Assembly (NCBI RefSeq): GCF_003606325.2 | Contig: NZ_CP031843.2 | Span: 186,001 to 250,000, forward strand | Origin: Bartonella kosoyi | GTDB taxonomy: Bacteria; Pseudomonadota; Alphaproteobacteria; Rhizobiales; Rhizobiaceae | Reading direction: 5' to 3' | Length of the DNA stretch: 64,000 bases | Part shown: positions 1 to 9,566 of the stretch, in pieces | Position numbering within the stretch: position 1 is the first letter of the stretch | How the letters are laid out: each line of letters opens with the position of its first letter | The notes under the pieces: generated by a model | The model's database searches: none | What the model saw: only the letters and a program-made list of their open reading frames with translations | What the model was told of the DNA's origin: nothing | Program-made: the position numbers and the translations under genes

Positions 1-435
1 AGCAACGTGCGTTTCAACATCTGTACTTACGGGGGGTGTTACTACTTTCTCAACACCCTTTTCATCTTTTTTTCGATAATCTCTCTTTTCAGCAATACGG
101 GCAGCTTTACCTCTCAAACCACGAAGATAATAGAGTTTTGCCCGACGCACTTTACCACGACGCACCAGCTCAACAGCTTCAATCAAAGGAGAATAAACAG
201 GAAATACCCGTTCCACTCCTTCGCCATAAGAAATCTTGCGGACTGTAAAAGTCTCATTCAACCCGCCGCCTGAACGCGCAATACAAACCCCTTCATAAGC
301 CTGAACACGTGTCCGCGTACCTTCCGTCACACGCACCATAACACGGACTGTATCTCCTGGTTTAAAGGCTGGAAATTGACGTTTTTCTTCAATTTTTGCA
401 CATTGTTCAGCTTCAAGCTGTGCGATAATATTCAT
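1..435 (-). CDS. rplS: 50S ribosomal protein L19 (3' end outside window)
   Basis: L19 of the large ribosomal subunit, located at the 30S-50S interface. All 145 codons inside the window are open, with no stop before base 1, so the C-terminus is cut off. Recognisable family segments are the N-terminal FKPGDTVRV stretch, the [20 protein letters not shown] segment and the basic [24 protein letters not shown] block. The ATG at 433-435 follows a GAAGGA ribosome binding site. It is last in a trmD-rplS series on this strand, the usual alphaproteobacterial arrangement. The tail after the [11 protein letters not shown] region looks lineage-specific. Confidence 0.95.
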   Translation of the reverse strand, partial: MNIIAQLEAEQCAKIEEKRQFPAFKPGDTVRVMVRVTEGTRTRVQAYEGVCIARSGGGLNETFTVRKISYGEGVERVFPVYSPLIEAVELVRRGKVRRAKLYYLRGLRGKAARIAEKRDYRKKDEKGVEKVVTPPVSTDVETHVA

Positions 436-645
436 TTTTTTATCCTTCATGTTCTTTATCGAACAGTCAGAGCGCTCAACTCTTACCCAAAAAGCCTTGT
501 TCTACGAAAAGATGCTCTTTAGGCTATGCCTTATTACAGGAGCGAATACACCATTCCTTCATTTTACTTTTGGAACTATAGAAAACCTTTTATTCAAAAT
601 TCTCTCAAAAAGAGAGCCATGCAATACACCACCTTATCCTATGAA

Positions 646-1344
646 TCAAGTTTTCTGACGATTTTTATCATAACGCGCATAAAGATCAGGGCGGCGTTGA
701 CGTGTTAACAATTCGGCTTGGCTTTGACGCCAATCTGCAATCGCCTTATGATGACCTGAGGTTAACACGGGCGGAATCTCTCGTCCTTCGAAAAGAGAAG
801 GGCGCGTGTATTGGGGATGTTCCAGCAAACCATTTTCAAAACTTTCACACTTTGCAGAAGCTTTATTTCCCATCACGCCAGGGAGAAGACGGATAATAGC
901 ATCTAAGATAACCAGTGCGGCAGTTTCACCGCCTGAAAGAATATAATCACCAATAGAAACTTCTTCTAATTCCCGTGCTTCTATAACTCGCTCATCAACG
1001 CCTTCAAACCGTCCACAAACCAATGTTACGCCCGAATCACCAGCCAAACGACGCGCATAAGCTTGATCAAAAGGGCGCCCACGTGGACTCATCAATAATC
1101 TTGGCGAATCCTGTGGACAATGATCAAGCGCAGCTGCTAATACATCCGCCCGCATCACCATACCAGCCCCCCCACCAGCGGGTGTATCATCAACGCTATG
1201 GTGTTTATCCAAAGCAAAATCTCTAATCTGCACTGTCTCCAGAGACCAAATTCCGCGTTCTAAAGCTTGCCCTGCTAAAGAATACCCTAAAAAACCAGGA
1301 AACATTTCAGGATAAAGAGTTAAAACGCGCGCCTGAAACTTCAT
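646..1344 (-). CDS. trmD: tRNA (guanine(37)-N1)-methyltransferase
   Basis: TrmD transfers a methyl group from S-adenosylmethionine to G37 of tRNAs, next to the anticodon, preventing +1 frameshifting. The 232-residue length is normal. Knot-fold SPOUT motifs are present: GGGAGMVM (57-64), MSPRG (85-89), GRFEGVDER (111-119), [10 protein letters not shown] (131-140), HPQYTRP (176-182) and PPVLTSGHH (191-199). It lies between rimM and rplS on the same strand, the conserved order, although a 302-base gap separates it from rimM. No disruption is visible. Confidence 0.97.
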   Translation of the reverse strand: MKFQARVLTLYPEMFPGFLGYSLAGQALERGIWSLETVQIRDFALDKHHSVDDTPAGGGAGMVMRADVLAAALDHCPQDSPRLLMSPRGRPFDQAYARRLAGDSGVTLVCGRFEGVDERVIEARELEEVSIGDYILSGGETAALVILDAIIRLLPGVMGNKASAKCESFENGLLEHPQYTRPSLFEGREIPPVLTSGHHKAIADWRQSQAELLTRQRRPDLYARYDKNRQKT

Positions 1345-1646
1345 TTTTATTTTTTCATCCTCATTTTCTTAAACAGACTTTTAGCAAAAATAGCACAAAC
1401 CAATTCCATATAACGCTATAGCGTTAATTGGAATCTTCTTAACCTGCGACCTATTCAATAGGGTCCTTTTCATACTTAAACTTTCAAAAAAGACTCTAAA
1501 AATTCAGAAATATTTCAAGATAAAATGCTTACAATATCTGCTCAAAAGTATTCTCTTAATCTTTGCATACTTTTCACTTTTTATTGACAAAATTCGCCAA
1601 TTATTTTTTACTCTCATCTTTATTTTCTTAGATTCAAGCCATTTCG
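1345..1646. other. trmD-rimM gap with a perfect palindrome
   Basis: This 302-base AT-rich gap interrupts what is usually a tight operon. No gene is visible. It holds a perfect 16-base palindrome, TAACGCTATAGCGTTA, at 1411-1426. Imperfect flanking arms (caattcc / ggaat) extend the potential hairpin. The palindrome could be a processing or attenuation hairpin between rimM and trmD, or an operator; the sequence does not decide. Confidence 0.5.
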
Positions 1647-2192
1647 TTACTGATCATTTTCTCTCTCACTGCTCAGGCCAGCCGCCATGGGATCAACAAT
1701 AAGAAAACCAGAATCCATACAAATTTCTGGTACCGCCACCTTACTAAAAGGAATAAGTACTCTTTTACCTATATTCAAACGTATTTCAAGCAAATCACCA
1801 GCTCCAAAATTATAAAAACCACACACTTCGCCTAAGATTTTCCCCCCATATTCTTGAACACACAACCCTATTAAATCAACTTGATAAAACTCATCATCCT
1901 CTAAATCATCAATCAATTGATCACGCATCACATAAAGATGAATCCCTTTTAAAGACTCAGCAGCATCACGATTTTCTACCCCTTTAAAACGGACAATCGC
2001 GTTATTTTTTTGTGTGCGAAGAGTTACAATTTCATAAGAACGCCCCATATCATCATAAAGAGTCCCGTAAGATTTGAAACGCTGTGGCTCAGCACTTAAA
2101 ATTTTAACAAAAACATCTCCTTTTATACCATGAGGCATACCAATAATGGCAAGATAGACTTTATTTTTAAGCTTTTCTTTATTATACTTCAT
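1647..2192 (-). CDS. rimM: Ribosome maturation factor RimM
   Basis: RimM assists late assembly of the 30S subunit head and binds ribosomal protein S19. The 181-residue product has the N-terminal RimM beta-barrel (about 12-95, beginning VYLAIIGMPHGIKGDVFVK) and a C-terminal PRC-barrel domain (about 100-170, ending in the VAVPEICMD and FLIVDP strands). The chosen ATG gives a short basic N-terminal extension (KYNKEKLKNK); the next plausible initiation codons would cut into the domain. It precedes trmD and rplS, but rpsP, which normally comes just upstream, is about 19.5 kb away here. Confidence 0.93.
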   Translation of the reverse strand: MKYNKEKLKNKVYLAIIGMPHGIKGDVFVKILSAEPQRFKSYGTLYDDMGRSYEIVTLRTQKNNAIVRFKGVENRDAAESLKGIHLYVMRDQLIDDLEDDEFYQVDLIGLCVQEYGGKILGEVCGFYNFGAGDLLEIRLNIGKRVLIPFSKVAVPEICMDSGFLIVDPMAAGLSSERENDQ

Positions 2193-2322
2193 ACAAAAAC
2201 ATTATCTCTCAAAAGTGAACCCTCAATCTTAATCATTTCTATTCAATCTTGTTGCCATATGAGACAATCTTTCCAAAAGACCTTTCTTGGTAACAAAAAC
2301 AAATTACAAAGGAGAAAGTCTT

Positions 2323-3144
2323 ATGGCAAATATTATGCTATTTTACAAAGATATCACGCCAATCAATAAAGTTTCCCATAAAAATCTAAAATTTGCGCCA
2401 CCAAGTGATATGTCTTTTGCCAAAAATACGCACTGGGTTCCTTTAGCAAGTACTGAATATTTTCAAGCAGCCCTAGACTATCCTATTTTGTTTATGTGCG
2501 CTGAAGATGAACAAAAAAAACGGCACTATACATCCGCCGCTCTTGTTGGTCTTTCTAACGACGAAAATGACTATATCGCCTCTGATAAAAGTTGGAAAAC
2601 CAATACTTATGTTCCAGCTTTTGTCCGTCGCTATCCTTTTGTTTTAGCACAAATTAGCAATGAAAAAGAACTTTCTGTTTGCTTTGATCAACAGTCAGGG
2701 ATGTTTAATGAAGTTGCAGGAACAGAACTTTTTAATTCCGATGGCTCTATTTCTCCTTTTATGGAAGAACGTATTCGTTTTCTTGAAAGTTTTAAAATCG
2801 CTATGGAGAAAACCTCTGAATTTATTGATGCCCTTGTGGAAATGGATCTTCTCAGTCAAAAATCAATCAATGTGAAAAACGATCAGGGTCTCTCAGCACA
2901 ATTAGAAAATTTTTGGGTTGTTGATGAAGAAAAACTGAATAAACTCTCAGCAAGCCAACTTGCCAAACTGCATAAAAATGGCTTTTTAGGGCTAATTTTT
3001 GCCCATTTAATGTCGACGCATAATCTTTTAAAAATACTCTCTCTTAAAGGTGAAAAGCAACTTATCAATCATGAGAAAAAGCTCGAAAATAAGAATGATC
3101 ATTCTGACGTTGAACAACCTAAAAAGAAAGAAACCCTCAACTAG
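2323..3144 (+). CDS. SapC-family protein
   Basis: A 273-residue protein of the SapC family (PF07277), named after a peptide-resistance locus; the biochemical role is not established. Family signs are the N-terminal THWVPLASTEYFQAALDYPILF region, the PAFVRRYPFVLA segment and the FLESFKIAMEKTSEFIDALVEMDLL helix. The ATG at 2323 is preferred over an in-frame codon 36 bases upstream because an AAAGGAGA ribosome binding site sits 6-8 bases before it. The stop is three bases from the xerC start, so the two are probably co-transcribed. The C-terminus is a charged lysine-rich tail. Confidence 0.85.
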   Translation: MANIMLFYKDITPINKVSHKNLKFAPPSDMSFAKNTHWVPLASTEYFQAALDYPILFMCAEDEQKKRHYTSAALVGLSNDENDYIASDKSWKTNTYVPAFVRRYPFVLAQISNEKELSVCFDQQSGMFNEVAGTELFNSDGSISPFMEERIRFLESFKIAMEKTSEFIDALVEMDLLSQKSINVKNDQGLSAQLENFWVVDEEKLNKLSASQLAKLHKNGFLGLIFAHLMSTHNLLKILSLKGEKQLINHEKKLENKNDHSDVEQPKKKETLN

Positions 3145-3147
3145 ATA

Positions 3148-4116
3148 ATGCCTATAAAAAACGACAAGAGAAAAGATGAAAATAGTCCTCTCATTCCAGC
3201 AGACCCTGCGGTTTTAACTGCAAGGAAAAGCTGGTTAGAGAGTCTTGTAAAAACACGTCGTATGTCCGCACAAACAGCGCAAGCCTATGAACGTGATACG
3301 CGGCAATTTTTATCTTTTCTCTGTCAACACTTAAGCCAAGCACCAACTTTCACAGATCTTGCTCATTTACGTGTCAGTGACCTGCGTGCTTATCTTGCTT
3401 ATCGGCGTACAAACAATATCAGTGCTCGCTCTTTAAGCCGTGGAGTAGCAGGCATTCGTTCTTTTTTCAAATACCTATCCCGCGAAGGAATTGTCAATGT
3501 TCCCGCTGCTCAATTGATCAAAAGCCCCAAACATCCAAAATCACTCCCAAAGCCTTTAGCGATAAAATCAGCCCTCCACATCGTTAAACAAGAAAATCAG
3601 CTGGAAAACGAACCTTGGATTAACGCGCGTAATGCTGCTGTCCTTATGCTTCTCTATGGCTGTGGAATGCGAATATCAGAAGCCTTAAGCCTCACACCAG
3701 AACAATTTTCTGATTCTGGAAAAACAAGTTTATTCATAACAGGGAAAGGAGGAAAAACACGCCTCGTTCCTCTCATCAAAATTGTTTACGAAGCTGTCCA
3801 AAATTATCTCAAATGTTGCCCATATCCTTTAAGAGATAACCAACCCCTATTTCGCGGTGCGCGAGGGGGGCCCCTACAGCCCGCTATTATTCAGAAAACT
3901 GTCCGCAATTTACGTGCAAGTCTCGGGTTACCAGAAACAGCCACCCCCCATACACTACGTCATTCTTTTGCCACCCATCTTTTATCACGGGGGGGAGATT
4001 TGCGAACAATTCAAGAACTTCTTGGGCACGCTAGTCTTTCCACCACACAAACCTATACCCATGTCGATACAGACCATTTGTTAGAAATTTATAAAAAAGC
4101 CCATCCTCGTTCTTAA
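3148..4116 (+). CDS. xerC: Tyrosine recombinase XerC
   Basis: Site-specific recombinase that, with XerD, resolves chromosome dimers at dif near the terminus. The 322 residues comprise an N-terminal SAM-like core-binding domain (about 25-115) and a catalytic domain with all expected residues: R175 (CGMRISEAL), K200 (TGKGGKTRLVP), H268 and R271 (HTLRHSFATHLL), H294 (LGHASLSTTQ) and nucleophile Y303 (TYTHV). The intact chromosomal type and length separate it from the decayed phage-type integrases in this window. XerC rather than XerD is inferred from overall resemblance; assignment between the two is not certain. Confidence 0.88.
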   Translation: MPIKNDKRKDENSPLIPADPAVLTARKSWLESLVKTRRMSAQTAQAYERDTRQFLSFLCQHLSQAPTFTDLAHLRVSDLRAYLAYRRTNNISARSLSRGVAGIRSFFKYLSREGIVNVPAAQLIKSPKHPKSLPKPLAIKSALHIVKQENQLENEPWINARNAAVLMLLYGCGMRISEALSLTPEQFSDSGKTSLFITGKGGKTRLVPLIKIVYEAVQNYLKCCPYPLRDNQPLFRGARGGPLQPAIIQKTVRNLRASLGLPETATPHTLRHSFATHLLSRGGDLRTIQELLGHASLSTTQTYTHVDTDHLLEIYKKAHPRS

Positions 4117-4131
4117 AAACACCTCATCAAA

Positions 4132-4272
4132 AAAATTAAAGTGTTGCAACATCAAGTTCTAAAGCGCGGACACAAATCGCGAACTCTTCTTGTAAAAGGA
4201 GAATAAAGTCGCTCAATAGATTTCTATGTGCATCATAAGATTTCTATGCGCATCATATTGGAAAAACGATAA
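4132..4272 (-). pseudogene. Displaced, decayed copy of the bolA 3' end
   Basis: Bases 4132-4272 resemble 4690-4812, the last third of bolA including the stop region, in the same orientation. Long shared runs include gacacaa-tcgcga-ctcttctt and tcatattggaaaaa. The copy has diverged, lost frame, and contains its own 20-base tandem duplication (4218-4237 and 4238-4257). An integrase remnant lies between this copy and bolA, so the two form direct repeats around it. Confidence 0.8.
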
Positions 4273-4275
4273 TGC

Positions 4276-4645
4276 TTTGGTTTATAATGATGATAGTGCG
4301 TTTTTCAATTTAAGTGCGAATTTTAAATATCATAAAATTCTCTCATTTTAAATCTGTTCCTGTCGAATTAACCAAAGACGAATCAATCAAAACCTCTTGC
4401 TTGCACACATCATAAGTAGGTTGGCTGTAGGGGAAACTGGACAAGAAAGGCATGCCTCTTAAATCATTTTAAGCGCTAAGAACCGGGCAACACCCACGAG
4501 CTGGAAAAGTGTGTGACCATGCTCTCTTGCTCTTTTATGAAGCGTAAAGAGGAAGTGCTCAATAGATTTTATACACTTTATGGGGGGCTTATCCTTATAC
4601 CATTCACACACACCGTCGCGAAATAGATGTAACAAGCGTCAAGAA
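4276..4645 (+). pseudogene. Integrase-leader repeat, remnant 1
   Basis: Plus-strand copy of the interspersed integrase fragment. The leader (cataaaattctctcattttaaat..., then the gaatcaatcaaaacc and cttgcttgcacacatca stretches) runs into a broken coding part with the tatgaagcgtaaag and ttataccattcacacacaccgtcgcgaaat blocks, matching the HKRKDG and YTIHGRRRE region. Frameshifts and stops remove any protein. Confidence 0.8.
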
Positions 4646-4670
4646 ATGTTTTTTTAACAAAAAAAAACGG

Positions 4671-4691
4671 CTCTAAAAAATTTTTTAAGAG
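4671..4691 (-). terminator. Hairpin just after bolA stop
   Basis: CTCTAAAAAA followed by TTTTTTAAGAG forms a stem with one bulged base, beginning six bases beyond the bolA stop codon. It could end bolA transcription. The stem is almost all A:T, so it is only a weak terminator candidate. Confidence 0.3.
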
Positions 4692-4696
4692 AAAAA

Positions 4697-4969
4697 TTAA
4701 AACTTCTCAATCTCAAGCGCCAAAGCATGGACACAAGTCGCGAGCTCTTCTTTTAAAACTTGATAAATCGCTCGATGAATTTCTACGCGCGTCATATTGG
4801 AAAAAGAAGAAGATAAAATCTTCACGCGAAAATGTGTTTCTCCTTTCCCATCAAAAGCATGTTCATTATGGGGATGTCCCTCATGAAGATGACTCTCATT
4901 AATCACCTCAAGTTTCTGCGGATGAAAAGCATCCTGAAGCTTTCTCTTGATTATTGTTTCTGTAGACAT
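4697..4969 (-). CDS. BolA-family protein
   Basis: A 90-residue BolA-like protein. BolA proteins pair with monothiol glutaredoxins and take part in iron-sulfur cluster handling and stress or morphology control. The class II KH-like fold is indicated by the HEGHPHNEHAFDGKGETHFRVKILS strand region and the RVEIHRAIYQVLKEEL...VHALALEIEKF helix. The conserved His of the HFRVKI strand and the invariant H-R pair (IHR) are visible. It is divergent from the J-domain, cobS and cobT genes, the arrangement found across Rhizobiales. A partial second copy of its 3' end lies at 4132-4272. Confidence 0.92.
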   Translation of the reverse strand: MSTETIIKRKLQDAFHPQKLEVINESHLHEGHPHNEHAFDGKGETHFRVKILSSSFSNMTRVEIHRAIYQVLKEELATCVHALALEIEKF

Positions 4970-5092
4970 TTTTCATTCCTTAACAAAATGAAAGGACAAG
5001 AATAAACCTTTTTCTAATTAAAATAAGTGTGAAAACAAATTTTTCAAAAGTCAATTCTTGTAAAATTAATCAATTTTGCATAAAGCAATAAT

Positions 5093-5713
5093 ATGGCAAT
5101 AACATCTAAATTATTCGATTCAATTCGCATAAGCTCAAATAAAAAACAAAAATCTGAGCCGGAAGCGCAACAGTGTCAGTGGGAAGGGTGTGAAAAAACA
5201 GGAACCCATAAGGCACCGGCAGGTCGAAATCACGAAGGTCAATATTTACATTTTTGTATTGACCACGTGCGTGCTTATAATAAAAATTTTAATTACTTTT
5301 CTGGTCTTAGCAATCAAGATATTGCAAAGTTCCAAAAGGATGCGCTCACAGGGCATCGCCCAACATGGCCGACAGATCTTAGCAATGGTACAGCGAAAAA
5401 AACTGCTGCCAATTATGCAAAGATTCGCTCTGGAACAGCGGCCTATCAAAATCGTATGCGTGATCCCTTCACGCTTTTTACCGGACGGCATTCAAGCAAT
5501 AATTTCTCACGAAAATTAAAGCCCTTAGAAGCAAAAGCTTTTGATACACTAGGACTACAAGCAAACGCTTCAGCAGAAGATATAAAAATGAAATATAAAG
5601 AGTTGGTAAAAAAGCACCATCCTGATTCCAATGGGGGTAATCGTGCTTCAGAAGAGCGCTTTCGCGATGTTTTGCATGCTTATAATTTGCTCAAAAAATC
5701 TGGTTTGTGCTAA
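5093..5713 (+). CDS. J-domain (DnaJ-class) co-chaperone
   Basis: A 206-residue protein with a J domain at its C-terminus (about 148-203), including HPD at 176-178 in KKHHPDSNGG. J domains stimulate the ATPase of Hsp70/DnaK. The N-terminal half carries Cys and His residues (C28, C33, H39, H53, C55, H58) suggestive of a small metal site, followed by an FSGLSNQDIAKFQKDALTGHRPTW segment conserved in alphaproteobacterial relatives. There is no G/F region or DnaJ zinc finger, so it is not DnaJ itself. It sits between bolA and cobS; its client is unknown. Confidence 0.88.
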   Translation: MAITSKLFDSIRISSNKKQKSEPEAQQCQWEGCEKTGTHKAPAGRNHEGQYLHFCIDHVRAYNKNFNYFSGLSNQDIAKFQKDALTGHRPTWPTDLSNGTAKKTAANYAKIRSGTAAYQNRMRDPFTLFTGRHSSNNFSRKLKPLEAKAFDTLGLQANASAEDIKMKYKELVKKHHPDSNGGNRASEERFRDVLHAYNLLKKSGLC

Positions 5714-5917
5714 AAAACACGTTTTTATATGAACCCTTCTCATTGAGACCATCACTCTTTACATAAAACATTCTTACCTTCACAAAACATTATAGAATAT
5801 GTGAAAACGATCTTCCTTCATCTCTAAGGCTCTCGTCATAGAGCATTGCATAAATACTCTAACTCTTGTATCGTTTTCTCATGAAATAAATAGCGTCCTT
5901 TCCCTGCCAGAAACATC

Positions 5918-6898
5918 ATGACAAATTTTACCGTTGAAAATACACCCGATATTACAGTTTGCGCTCGTGACTTGTTTCATATTGAAACAGATATGAAAAT
6001 TCCTGCTTTTAGCACAAAAAGCCCGCATGTTCCTGATATCGATCCCGATTATCTTTTTGATCCGCAAACAACTTTAGCGATTCTCGCAGGTTTTACTTTT
6101 AACCGTCGTGTTATGGTTTCCGGCTATCACGGAACAGGGAAATCAACGCATATTGAACAAGTTGCAGCCCGTCTCAATTGGCCTTGTCTTCGCATTAATC
6201 TCGACAGTCATGTAAGTCGTATCGATCTTGTAGGAAAAGACGCGATTGTTTTAAAAGATGGCTTACAAATCACTGAATTTAAAGAGGGCATTTTGCCATG
6301 GGCTTATCAAAATAATATTGCTCTTGTTTTCGACGAATATGATGCAGGGCGTCCTGATGTTATGTTTGTCATCCAACGGGTTCTTGAAACCTCTGGAAAA
6401 CTAAGCTTACTTGATCAAAGCCGTGTTATTTCTCCTCATCCAGCCTTTCGTCTTTTTGCAACAGCCAATACCATTGGTCTTGGCGATACAACAGGGCTTT
6501 ATCATGGTACCCAACAAATCAATCAAGCTCAAATGGACCGCTGGTCTATTGTAACGATACTCAATTATTTACCCCATGATAAAGAGGTTGATATTGTTTG
6601 TTCAAAGGTCAAATCTTTTCAAACGGCTGAGGGGAAAAAGACAATTTCACAAATGGTTCACGTTGCTGATATGGTCCGCCAAGCTTTTATCAATGGGGAT
6701 CTTTCAACAGTCATGAGCCCGCGGACTGTCATTACTTGGGCAGAAAATACCACAATTTTTCAAGATGTCGGCTTTGCCTTCCGGTTAACCTTTCTCAATA
6801 AATGTGATGAACTCGAACGTGCCGCTGTCGCAGAATTTTATCAACGCGCCTTTGGACAAGAGCTTTCCGAATCACTCATGCAGGGTGTCTTGTCTTAA
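5918..6898 (+). CDS. cobS: Cobaltochelatase AAA+ subunit CobS
   Basis: AAA+ ATPase that forms rings with CobT and powers cobalt insertion into hydrogenobyrinate a,c-diamide by CobN in aerobic cobalamin synthesis. The 326 residues include Walker [10 protein letters not shown] (69-77) and Walker B ALVFDEYD (135-142), then the [10 protein letters not shown] sensor region and the QMDRWSIV segment, all intact. cobT follows after six bases. No CobN or other corrin-ring gene is in this window, so whether it still serves cobalamin synthesis cannot be judged here. Confidence 0.95.
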   Translation: MTNFTVENTPDITVCARDLFHIETDMKIPAFSTKSPHVPDIDPDYLFDPQTTLAILAGFTFNRRVMVSGYHGTGKSTHIEQVAARLNWPCLRINLDSHVSRIDLVGKDAIVLKDGLQITEFKEGILPWAYQNNIALVFDEYDAGRPDVMFVIQRVLETSGKLSLLDQSRVISPHPAFRLFATANTIGLGDTTGLYHGTQQINQAQMDRWSIVTILNYLPHDKEVDIVCSKVKSFQTAEGKKTISQMVHVADMVRQAFINGDLSTVMSPRTVITWAENTTIFQDVGFAFRLTFLNKCDELERAAVAEFYQRAFGQELSESLMQGVLS

Positions 6899-6904
6899 AG
6901 GAAT

Positions 6905-8806
6905 ATGTCAATTATGGCGATCAACCCTGACGACAATAGCAAAAATCAAATAAACAATCCTCCCCTCAATACGCTTAATCATGAAGCTTTTAAAAAAGCT
7001 CTTTCCACCTGTATGCGTGCCATTGCTGGAACATACCAGCTAGAAGTTTCCTTTAGTCCCAACAGACCCTCTTTGAGCAAAAATTGTGCACGTTTACCAG
7101 AATTACCACAACGCGCAACAGATCAAGATATCATGATTACCCGCGGATTAGGTGATTCCATGGCTCTGCGCAAAGCATGGCATGATAACGGCATTCACAT
7201 GCAATTTTCTCCGCCAGAATCAGAAGCACGGGCAATCTTTGATGCCCTTGAACAAACACGTGTTGAAGCAATCGGGACTTTAGCCATGGAAGGGATTGCG
7301 AAAAACCTTGATGTCATGCTCGCTGATAAATACAAAAGAGCCGATTATGAAAAAATTAGCAATCAAAGTGAAGCCCCTATCCAAGAAGCGATAGCACTTT
7401 TATTACGCGAAAAAATAACTAAGCGCGCTGCCCCAAGAGAAGCAGGTCTTGTTTTAGAATTTTGGCGCCAAGAACTCGAACAAAAAGCCGCACCAGAGCT
7501 TAATGAACTCACACATCATATTTACAACCAACAGGCTTTTGCACAAATCGTTTGCCAAATGCTTGCAACACTCAAAATGACAGTGCAACAAGATAAAACT
7601 CCTGACAGTGAAAACAATAAAAAATTAAAAAACGAATGTGAACCTCAAGATCAAACAGAAGAAGAAAGTAAAAATAAAAAACACGCTCACAGTGAAGAAC
7701 AAACCAGCACTGAACAAGAAAGTGATGGTCAAGAAGAAGGAAAAACACAAGCAACACAAACAAACGACAATGATCAAGCTGACGGCGAGCAAAAAAATGG
7801 CCCTTGGCAAGAAAAGCCGCGCAAACCAAAACGTCTTTTTTCCGATTCAGAACAAATGGAAAGACTTGGCAATTATAAAATCTTCACCCGTCAATTTGAT
7901 GAAGTCTTGGAAGCAACTGATCTTTGTTCTGAAAACGAATTAGATCACTTACGCCGTTATCTTGATAAGCAAATTAGTCATCTTCAAAACATTGTTGGAC
8001 GTTTAGCCAACCGTCTCCAGCGCCGCCTTATGGCACAACAAAATCGCAACTGGAACTTTGACCTTGAAGAAGGATATCTCGATACGGCACGGCTTCCACG
8101 CCTGATTATTGATCCCATGCTGCCCCTTTCTTTTAAAATGGAAAGTAACACACAATTTCGAGATACGGTTGTTTCACTCCTCATCGATAATTCTGGTTCA
8201 ATGCGCGGACGCCCCATTAGCGTTGCCGCAAGTTGTGCTGATATTTTGGCACAAACGCTTGAACGTTGTGGTGTCAAAGTTGAAATTTTAGGGTTTACCA
8301 CCAAAACTTGGAAAGGGGGAAAATCACGCGAAAAATGGCTTGAGAAACATAAGCCTCATCATCCTGGACGCCTGAATGATTTGTGTCATATCATCTATAA
8401 AAGCGCTGACACCCCATGGCGTCGCGCACGCCGCAATCTAGGTTTGATGATGCAAGAAGGATTACTCAAAGAAAATATTGACGGAGAAGCTTTAATTTGG
8501 GCGCATCAACGCCTTTTATCACGGCGTGAACAGCGTCGCATTCTCATGGTTATTTCTGATGGAGCCCCTGTTGACGACTCAACACTATCAGTCAACGCTA
8601 GCAATTATCTAGAAAAACATTTACGCGCAGTGATTCAAGAAATTCAAACCCATTCCCCCATCGAACTCATTGCCATTGGAATTGGTCATGACGTCACACG
8701 TTATTATCAACGTGCTGTAACCATTATGAATGCCGAAGAACTCGCCGACGCCATAACAAAACAACTAGAAGCACTTTTTAGTGATAAAACACCACAAACT
8801 TTATGA
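6905..8806 (+). CDS. cobT: Cobaltochelatase subunit CobT
   Basis: Partner of CobS in the cobaltochelatase motor. The 633 residues show an N-terminal domain, a very acidic and glutamine-rich linker (about 230-300), and a C-terminal von Willebrand A domain with a MIDAS motif, DNSGS at 428-432, and the [10 protein letters not shown] loop. Length and order match the family. The AAAGGAA ribosome binding site (6897-6903) lies only one base before the ATG at 6905 but ten before an in-frame ATG at 6914, so the true start may be 6914. Co-transcribed with cobS. Confidence 0.94.
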   Translation: MSIMAINPDDNSKNQINNPPLNTLNHEAFKKALSTCMRAIAGTYQLEVSFSPNRPSLSKNCARLPELPQRATDQDIMITRGLGDSMALRKAWHDNGIHMQFSPPESEARAIFDALEQTRVEAIGTLAMEGIAKNLDVMLADKYKRADYEKISNQSEAPIQEAIALLLREKITKRAAPREAGLVLEFWRQELEQKAAPELNELTHHIYNQQAFAQIVCQMLATLKMTVQQDKTPDSENNKKLKNECEPQDQTEEESKNKKHAHSEEQTSTEQESDGQEEGKTQATQTNDNDQADGEQKNGPWQEKPRKPKRLFSDSEQMERLGNYKIFTRQFDEVLEATDLCSENELDHLRRYLDKQISHLQNIVGRLANRLQRRLMAQQNRNWNFDLEEGYLDTARLPRLIIDPMLPLSFKMESNTQFRDTVVSLLIDNSGSMRGRPISVAASCADILAQTLERCGVKVEILGFTTKTWKGGKSREKWLEKHKPHHPGRLNDLCHIIYKSADTPWRRARRNLGLMMQEGLLKENIDGEALIWAHQRLLSRREQRRILMVISDGAPVDDSTLSVNASNYLEKHLRAVIQEIQTHSPIELIAIGIGHDVTRYYQRAVTIMNAEELADAITKQLEALFSDKTPQTL

Positions 8807-8824
8807 GAAATAAACCCGCCTTAA

Positions 8825-8990
8825 ATCAGCTATACAGCAATCTATTAATTTATCATCATGCATCGAGCGTTATTCAACTTAAATAAGAATCCTAAACGCC
8901 GTAAAATTCTTTCATTTCAAATCTGTCCCCATTAAATCATTTTCCTGCCCATAACAAGCGATGCTAGAAAGCATAAGTCTATTTAAAAAA
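8825..8990 (+). pseudogene. Integrase-leader repeat, remnant 2 (leader only)
   Basis: Downstream of cobT, a plus-strand leader remnant: the gttattcaacttaaataagaatcc, gccgtaaaattctttcatttcaaatctgt and cccataacaagc pieces align with the same order in other copies. No integrase codons survive. The remaining bases to 9055 show nothing recognisable. Confidence 0.65.
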
Positions 8991-9054
8991 ACATTTCACG
9001 TTACTTCCAAGTTTATTTCACAAAAGCACCTATGAATGATATTAAGTGTACAAT

Positions 9055-9310
9055 CCATTCAGTATCACCATCTTTACGCTCCATAAAAGAGAAAACCGAT
9101 ACTATCATTATGCGTTCCGCCCTTAATATTGCAACAAACCTTGGCATTTAAGATGATTCATGAAGGGACTCCCCCCGCTTATCATATGCAAGAGAGAGAT
9201 CTTTATTGAAACAATATAAGAAGATTTACAATACGCAAAAGTTATATGCGGCTTCTCGTCATGTTGCAAAATGATGAATTATCCTTATAACTTCAATAAA
9301 TTAACAACAC
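9055..9310 (-). pseudogene. Integrase-leader repeat, remnant 3
   Basis: Minus-strand copy converging on remnant 2. Bases 9058-9092 match the coding block around HKRKDGD, ttgcaac...cttggcatttaagatgattcat (9128-9162) matches the start region (MNRLK), and 9270-9305 matches the far leader. Internal deletions leave no frame. Confidence 0.65.
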
Positions 9311-9566
9311 ATAACTGAAGTTTCTTTTACATCAACATAAGTCTATAAGAAAGTATTTTTAACCTCGTTCAAAGAGTGGTTATCCATCCATTTTTTATGA
9401 AAGCCTAAATAAATAATTTTTATTGCTTCCTCACAAAAAGGGACTTGAAATGCGAGCCTCTCCCTTAAACCGTGAAGCGATAAAATTTCTCAATCAACGA
9501 TGCTATCGCATGCGTAACATAACTGAAATTTTCTCAAAATTTAAAGAAAACAAAAAACAAAGATTA

